This document shows, piece after piece, positions 7,255 to 9,900 of a stretch of DNA of 9,900 nucleotides. The notes beneath the pieces were generated by a model that was not told the origin of the DNA, did no database searches, and was given only the letters and a program-made list of their open reading frames with translations. This DNA comes from JBOHSA01 sp050732995 (GTDB lineage: Bacteria > Gemmatimonadota > Gemmatimonadetes > Gemmatimonadales > GWC2-71-9), in NCBI GenBank assembly GCA_050732995.1, contig JBOHSA010000156.1:1-9900 (forward strand), written 5' to 3'. Within the stretch, counting starts at the first letter, position 1. Each line of letters starts with the position of its first letter. The translations under genes and the position numbers were made by a program.

Positions 7255-7640
7255 CCCTGCACACCGGCTACCCGGAGCCGGGGGCTTGCACCCTCCGTTC
7301 TTCTTCCCGCCGCCGCCGGTTGACTGATGCGTCGCTCGGTAGGGCGAACGGGAGCTCCGGCTTCCATCCCCAAGCAGCCTGGCCGGGCCGCAAGGTTCAC
7401 CGATGTGGGTGCTACGGGTCAGATCGGGTCGCGGACCGACCCTCCGCACTGCACGTCGAGGCACCACGTCGACGTGGACGGGGCACGCGACTGGCCCCAT
7501 CTGTCCGAACCGGAGAGGTCCCTCCCGGATCGACGAACGCCTGAGCCCTTGTTTGCGTCGGCGCTCTCCCCGGAATTCCCGCTCGGACACGTCTTGAAGG
7601 CGTAGCCAGGACACCAGGTCCCAACCCTTCCCCTCACGAC
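7211..7640 (-). ncRNA. candidate structured non-coding RNA of unknown class
   Basis: About 430 nt lie between a promoter-like pair (7647-7674) and the terminator at 7211-7254. No reading frame here shows the GC3 bias of the real genes. Local hairpins, in plus coordinates, include CCGGCT/AGCCGG (7264-7269 with 7276-7281), GGGTCG/CGACCC (7426-7431 with 7437-7442), CCGGC/GCCGG (7357-7361 with 7382-7386) and a 14-bp perfect palindrome CCACGTCGACGTGG (7464-7477). A GGCTAC near the predicted 5' end could pair with GTAGCC near the 3' end. The length would suit RNase P RNA or tmRNA, but I find neither the GAGGAAAGTCC core of RNase P RNA nor a tRNA-like end and tag frame of tmRNA. It is therefore an unassigned RNA. 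A degenerate intergenic region with a chance promoter remains possible. Confidence 0.5.
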
Positions 7641-7646
7641 GCGAGT

Positions 7647-7674
7647 AATATAGGGGGGCGCCCAAAGCGCGCAA
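7647..7674 (-). promoter_or_regulatory. sigma70-like promoter for the candidate RNA
   Basis: On the minus strand, TTGCGC (7674-7669) and TATATT (7652-7647) are separated by 16 bp, predicting a start near 7640. The same TTGCGC hexamer occurs in the csp promoter at 9231. The site lies in a locally AT-richer stretch. Confidence 0.5.
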
Positions 7675-7718
7675 GTGCCGATATTTCTTCGGGTTAGCTC
7701 ACTTTCATGTGCACGCGC

Positions 7719-7790
7719 TGTGGACACTAACCCCCACCCGATCCACCGCTTCCATCGCCCATCCACACAATGTGGAGTTGTGAATCCACA
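7719..7790. repeat. cluster of TCCACA/TGTGGA elements
   Basis: The hexamer TCCACA occurs four times in 72 bp, in alternating orientation: 7719-7724 (-), 7762-7767 (+), 7771-7776 (-) and 7785-7790 (+). The middle two form TCCACA-CAA-TGTGGA, and the last two face each other over 8 bp. Extended sites such as GAATCCACA, CCATCCACA and GTGTCCACA match the DnaA box TTATCCACA at 7 of 9 positions. They may be DnaA boxes or an operator for the minus-strand promoter 45 bp away. Confidence 0.45.
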
Positions 7791-7836
7791 GGATGCACGT
7801 TTTCACATTGGATGCATTTGTAACGGAGAGGGGGTG

Positions 7837-7856
7837 GGGAGCGAATTGCAGCTCCC
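7837..7856 (-). other. hairpin just downstream of the 7879-8502 gene
   Basis: GGGAGC (7837-7842) pairs perfectly with GCTCCC (7851-7856) around an 8-nt loop. It lies about 20 nt past the stop of the minus-strand gene. There is no T-tract, so it may protect the mRNA 3' end or end transcription only weakly. Confidence 0.4.
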
Positions 7857-7877
7857 TGACACCCGACACCTGACACC
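7857..7877. repeat. three tandem 7-bp units (TGACACC)
   Basis: TGACACC (7857), CGACACC (7864) and TGACACC (7871) lie head to tail and stop one base before the stop codon of the minus-strand gene. Unit length and position next to a stop resemble the heptads at 1309-1385, but the unit sequence differs. Confidence 0.75.
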
Positions 7878-7878
7878 G

Positions 7879-8502
7879 CTAGAGATCGATTCCCACCTCG
7901 CAGTAGGAATACGGCTCGCCCGTTTGGAGCGGCAGGAAGAGACAGCCGGCGCCGCCGGTGGCGAACCAGCCGGCCAACAGGTTGTTCGAGCGACGGACCG
8001 CTTCGGGCTCGGCGAACAGCGCCGTGGTCCAGCGGTGGATGTGGCGTAGCTCCGGCGCGCGCCGTCCCAGGAGCGAGAGAATCGCGCCCGTGCCCTGCGT
8101 GGCCCGCAGGAAGTGCGCGACGGCGTGCACCCGATGCGCGAAGATGTAGGCGCGCACCCCGGGCTCGTCGTACAGCAACGTGCCCTCATACGGATCGGCC
8201 GGCGGCGCATCCATCCGCGGGCCGAAGTAGATGTAGACCCGCTCGTCGCTGTCTTTCCGCTCGACCACCGCGGCGGCCGAGTCGGTCCCGAGCCGGGCGG
8301 CGTGGACCAGGTCGTCGGCGGTCAGAATGCCCACAGCGGCCGTCCACTCGAGCGCGGCCAGCGCCTGGTCCATGGGGCAGCCCACGGTATCGTCGAAGGC
8401 GACCAGCCGCGGCGCCTCCGCGGCGCGCAGGAAGAAATGCGCCAAGGCGTCGGCCCGGTCCTCGAAGGTCCGAACGGAACGAGAGGTTGCGGGAAGTGTC
8501 AC
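7879..8502 (-). CDS. protein of unknown function, 207 aa
   Basis: I do not recognise a family. The frame shows strong GC3 bias throughout. The start is GTG at 8502-8500, 6 nt after a perfect TATAAT (8514-8509), so the transcript should begin at or within a few bases of the GTG: a leaderless mRNA without Shine-Dalgarno sequence. The overlapping ATG at 8504 is followed at once by TGA and cannot be the start. The product looks soluble, with no signal peptide or membrane segment. Visible blocks are a helical N-terminus (FEDRADALAHFFLRAAE), a Cys in VGCPMDQALAALEW, a strand region VYIYFGPRMDAPP, a His-rich stretch FAHRVHAVAHFLRAT (121-135) and RHIHRWTTALF (153-163), and a C-terminal GWFATGGAGCLFLPL. 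The spaced histidines could bind a metal, but nothing proves it. It is divergent from a secreted unknown. Confidence 0.7.
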   Translation of the reverse strand: MTLPATSRSVRTFEDRADALAHFFLRAAEAPRLVAFDDTVGCPMDQALAALEWTAAVGILTADDLVHAARLGTDSAAAVVERKDSDERVYIYFGPRMDAPPADPYEGTLLYDEPGVRAYIFAHRVHAVAHFLRATQGTGAILSLLGRRAPELRHIHRWTTALFAEPEAVRRSNNLLAGWFATGGAGCLFLPLQTGEPYSYCEVGIDL

Positions 8503-8508
8503 ATGGGG

Positions 8509-8516
8509 ATTATAAC
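8509..8516. promoter_or_regulatory. shared divergent -10 element
   Basis: ATTATAAC contains a TTATAA core readable both ways: TATAAT on the minus strand (8514-8509) for the 7879-8502 gene and TATAAC on the plus strand (8511-8516) for the 8545 gene. On the plus strand TTGCGG (8487-8492) lies 18 bp upstream as a weak -35. No good -35 exists for the minus direction. Confidence 0.5.
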
Positions 8517-8544
8517 CCTAGTGCCAACCCGGGGAGTAGACCTG

Positions 8545-9147
8545 ATGCGAGGAATGTCGCTGCCGCCGCCCTACTGCACCGTCGCTCTGGCGGTGCTGAC
8601 CGTGATCGGAAGCCCGGGGACGCTGGCGGCGAGGCCCGCCGCGCAGGCCGGGGACACCGCCCGCGTCGACACGACGCGGGCCGATTCGGGCGCCGGAGCG
8701 CCCGCGCCCGCTCCCGCGCCGCTCCCGCCCACGCCGGAGCAGCAGCGCTACCTGAATGGGCTGTCCACCACGACGCGCGGCGTCGCCCAGCTCAAGAGCG
8801 GGGTCGACCGGGTAGTCCGTAACCGGGCCACCACCGACACAGTGACCAAGCGGCGGGCGGCCCAACGCCTGGCCGGCCTGTGCACCACCGCGCGCGACTT
8901 CATGACCCGGGGCCGCGTGCAGCTGCAACCCAACGTCTACGAGGACTCGACCCGCCTCAAAGCGCGCCGCCTCACGAGCCAGGTTGACAGCCTGATCCGG
9001 TTCTTGCCCACCTGCGAAGCGAACGCGCGCAAGGCGGCGGAGCGCACGGCGGCAGACCTACGATCCCGGCTGAAGAGCTACGACGCGGCGTTGAAGGAGT
9101 TCCGGGCTGCCATCGGGTTGCCCAATCGCGACAAACCCGCTGGTTGA
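8545..9147 (+). CDS. secreted protein of unknown function, 200 aa
   Basis: I do not recognise a family. Although the frame is open far upstream, that part is antisense to the 207-aa gene; the start at 8545 is supported by GGGGAG (8531-8536) 8 nt before the ATG. A signal peptide fits residues 1-35: a hydrophobic core VALAVLTVIG and cleavage near A-A-Q-A. An Ala/Pro-rich linker (50-63) follows, then a charged, mainly helical domain to residue 190. Two cysteines in the exported part (C113 in GLCTTARDF and C157 in LPTCEANARK) could form a disulfide. The helical, Arg/Lys-rich C-terminal half resembles small periplasmic helical-bundle proteins, but this is only an impression. It is divergently transcribed from the 207-aa gene over a shared -10 element, so the two may be co-regulated. 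Confidence 0.7.
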   Translation: MRGMSLPPPYCTVALAVLTVIGSPGTLAARPAAQAGDTARVDTTRADSGAGAPAPAPAPLPPTPEQQRYLNGLSTTTRGVAQLKSGVDRVVRNRATTDTVTKRRAAQRLAGLCTTARDFMTRGRVQLQPNVYEDSTRLKARRLTSQVDSLIRFLPTCEANARKAAERTAADLRSRLKSYDAALKEFRAAIGLPNRDKPAG

Positions 9148-9230
9148 TCACCCGTTCGTGTCGTCGTAGATGTCGTTAAACTGTCGTGATGATGGCGCTT
9201 AGTAGGACTCGCGCGCGCCCGGCGACGGAA

Positions 9231-9259
9231 TTGCGCCCCGCGCCACTTTCCCCTACTAT
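9231..9259 (+). promoter_or_regulatory. sigma70-like promoter of the cold-shock gene
   Basis: TTGCGC (9231-9236) and TACTAT (9254-9259) are 17 bp apart, predicting a start near 9266. This leaves a leader of about 150 nt before the ATG, a length typical of cold-shock mRNAs. Confidence 0.55.
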
Positions 9260-9308
9260 TGGCCCCGGTTCAAGCAATACGTGGCACCGTCACCGGTTTG
9301 TCTGCGCA

Positions 9309-9341
9309 CCGCGAGGACCACTTGTCTCGCGGCTTTTGTTT
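9309..9341 (+). terminator. terminator-like hairpin inside the csp leader (candidate attenuator)
   Basis: CCGCGAG (9309-9315) pairs perfectly with CTCGCGG (9326-9332) over a 10-nt loop, followed by CTTTTGTTT (9333-9341). This is the form of an intrinsic terminator placed between promoter and coding region. Confidence 0.5.
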
Positions 9342-9351
9342 GAGCCCGTCT

Positions 9352-9395
9352 CTGGTCGCGGTGACCAGGGCCGATCCTGTCCGGGGCAGTGCCCC
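9352..9395 (+). promoter_or_regulatory. two further leader stem-loops before csp
   Basis: CTGGTC (9352-9357) pairs with GACCAG (9363-9368) over 5 nt, and GGGGC (9383-9387) with GCCCC (9391-9395) over 3 nt. The second stem ends about 10 nt before the GAGGG ribosome-binding site (9405-9409). Folding here could therefore influence initiation with temperature. Confidence 0.45.
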
Positions 9396-9418
9396 TTAGA
9401 GCTCGAGGGTTCAACGGT

Positions 9419-9619
9419 ATGGCAAAGGGTAAGGTGAAGTGGTTCAACGACGCGAAGGGCTTTGGCTTTATCGCGCAGGAGTCGGGTCCGGACGTGTTCG
9501 TCCACTTCACGGCGATCCAGGCGGAGGGCTTTCGCAGCCTCGCCGAGGGTGACAACGTCGAATTCGATGTCGCTCAGGGTCCCAAGGGGTTGCAGGCGCA
9601 GAACGTACGCAAGGTTTGA
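9419..9619 (+). CDS. csp: cold-shock protein (CspA family)
   Basis: This is a complete 66-residue cold-shock domain protein. MAKGKVKWFNDAKGFGFI is the classic N-terminus, with RNP1 as KGFGFI (13-18) and RNP2 as VFVHF (26-30). The aromatic residues W8, F15, F17, F27, H29 and F30 form the nucleic-acid-binding face. Such proteins bind single-stranded RNA or DNA and melt mRNA structure, as RNA chaperones in the cytoplasm. The start is ATG at 9419, with GAGGG 9 nt upstream; a longer in-frame start at 9389 lies in the leader hairpin and is rejected. The gene is monocistronic, with its own promoter, a long structured leader and a strong terminator 20 nt past the stop. Whether it is induced by cold or constitutive cannot be told. 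Confidence 0.97.
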   Translation: MAKGKVKWFNDAKGFGFIAQESGPDVFVHFTAIQAEGFRSLAEGDNVEFDVAQGPKGLQAQNVRKV

Positions 9620-9639
9620 GTTCGCGCCGGACGTGACGG

Positions 9640-9670
9640 GCCCGGGGGTCTCCCCCGGGCTCGTTGCTTT
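9640..9670 (+). terminator. Rho-independent terminator of csp
   Basis: GCCCGGGGG (9640-9648) pairs perfectly with CCCCCGGGC (9652-9660) over a TCT loop, followed by TCGTTGCTTT. It is a strong 9-bp GC stem with a moderate T-tract. Confidence 0.8.
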
Positions 9671-9675
9671 GGGCA

Positions 9676-9681
9676 TATATT
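9676..9681 (+). promoter_or_regulatory. -10 box of a leaderless promoter
   Basis: TATATT ends 6 nt before the ATG at 9688, the same spacing as TATAAT and the GTG at 8502. There is no Shine-Dalgarno sequence. No -35 box is clear; the expected position falls in the csp terminator. Confidence 0.5.
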
Positions 9682-9687
9682 GGCGTC

Positions 9688-9900
9688 ATGAGTCTCGCGC
9701 ACCGCGCCGGCTTCGCGGCGCTGCTGTTCCCGCTGGCGCTCGCCGGCCAGACCCCCCCCCGCCCCCCCGGCCGCCTCCCGCCCCCTCGCCTACCGCGGCT
9801 TCAGCGCGGGGCGTTCGTATCAGGAGTTCGCCCAGCGGGCGCGCGCGCTATCGCAGCGCGACACGCTGCGCTGTAACACGTCCCGCCGGACGGCGCAGTT
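9688..9900 (+). CDS. secreted protein, frameshifted at a C9 run, 3' end outside window
   Basis: The ATG at 9688 begins a clear signal peptide (MSLAHRAGFAALLFPLALAG, cleavage likely near A-G-Q). The frame then enters a run of nine C residues (9752-9760). As written, translation continues in a low-complexity, poorly coding frame to a stop at 9874-9876. If one C is removed, the frame continues as APPAASRPLAYRGFSAGRSY and then QEFAQRARALSQRDTLRC, open to the window end, with G or C at 42 of 46 third positions. The second reading is clearly the biological one. The extra C is either a sequencing error in a homopolymer or a genuine slip that switches the gene off. I do not recognise the family; too little of the mature protein is visible. 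Confidence 0.65.

Larger units (their letters stand above)
7655..7878. other. gene-free upstream region between candidate RNA and minus-strand gene
   Basis: Besides the promoter and the TCCACA cluster, this stretch holds a direct repeat GGATGCA (7791-7797 and 7810-7816, period 19 bp), the hairpin at 7837-7856 and the heptads at 7857-7877. No reading frame here looks coding. Base composition is visibly less GC-rich than the genes, as expected of a regulatory region. Confidence 0.6.
9148..9418 (+). other. intergenic region and csp leader
   Basis: The first 80 bases carry three TGTCGT hexamers (9159, 9171, 9182) 11-12 bp apart. The csp promoter (9231-9259) follows, and then a leader of about 150 nt with three stem-loops, described separately. 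The stems disrupt any coding interpretation and no frame shows coding bias. Confidence 0.6.

Noticed and set aside
7211..7285. Rho-independent terminator for the plus-strand amidohydrolase
   Set aside because: The hairpins also form on the plus strand, but no T-tract follows them in that direction.
5196..7400. two long minus-strand frames antisense to the amidohydrolase (5196-6278 and 6495-7400)
   Set aside because: They have shadow composition, are fully antisense to a gene with intact catalytic residues, and one crosses the minus-strand terminator at 7211-7254.
7580..7620. tRNA-like fragment with a CTTCAAG loop on the minus strand, suggesting selenocysteine tRNA
   Set aside because: The flanking stems do not pair and no acceptor or T arm can be built.
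7211..7640. RNase P RNA, tmRNA, SRP RNA or cobalamin riboswitch
   Set aside because: There is no GAGGAAAGTCC core, no tRNA-like 3' end or tag frame, and no GGAAG-type SRP loop. A GGGTGCAAGCC segment resembles part of the cobalamin aptamer, but the rest of that consensus is missing and no gene follows.
7123..7674. 183-codon minus-strand frame over the candidate RNA
   Set aside because: Its start lies upstream of the predicted transcription start, it crosses the terminator, and the product is low-complexity Arg/Pro/Gly without coding-type third-position bias.
8113..8544. upstream extension of the secreted-protein frame
   Set aside because: It is antisense to the 207-aa gene; the signal peptide and Shine-Dalgarno site place the start at 8545.
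1..9900. CRISPR array, insertion sequence, prophage or defence system
   Set aside because: There are no regularly spaced repeats with spacers, no transposase, integrase or nuclease-like products, and no terminal inverted repeats with target duplications.

Overview
The window is very GC-rich bacterial DNA with a strong preference for G or C at the third codon position. It looks like chromosomal housekeeping and accessory sequence; I see no phage, plasmid, insertion-sequence or CRISPR signature. The lineage cannot be fixed from the sequence alone. Signal peptides ending in A-x-A-Q style sites and frequent TATAAT-like boxes placed 6-8 nt before start codons suggest a soil or sediment lineage such as Gemmatimonadota or a relative; this is a weak inference.

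Layout. 1-1344 (+) is the 3' part of a PlsB-type glycerol-3-phosphate acyltransferase. Its last codons run into a 7-bp tandem repeat that forms a large inverted repeat with a second array (1309-1385). Convergent to it, 1387-1590 (-) is a small unknown protein. 1697-2089 (archease) and 2082-3527 (RtcB RNA ligase) overlap by 8 nt and form an RNA-repair/tRNA-splicing pair. They are followed on the same strand by a Kup potassium transporter (3565-5448) and a probably exported YtcJ-type amidohydrolase (5550-7205).

7206-7878 holds no credible protein gene. On the minus strand, a sigma70-like promoter (7647-7674) and a textbook Rho-independent terminator (7211-7254) bracket about 430 nt of non-coding, hairpin-rich sequence. 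This is a candidate structured RNA that I could not match to RNase P RNA, tmRNA, SRP RNA, 6S RNA or a riboswitch class. Just upstream of its promoter is a cluster of TCCACA/TGTGGA elements (7719-7790).

Next comes a divergent pair of unknown genes sharing one TTATAA core: a cytoplasmic protein (7879-8502, -), apparently leaderless with a GTG start, and a secreted protein (8545-9147, +). A cold-shock protein gene (9419-9619) follows, with its own promoter, a roughly 150-nt leader containing a terminator-like hairpin, and a strong terminator. The window ends in a secreted-protein gene (9688-9900+) whose frame is broken at a run of nine C residues.

The most useful leads are the orphan RNA, the C9 frameshift, the heptad repeat arrays, the apparently leaderless promoters and the csp leader.
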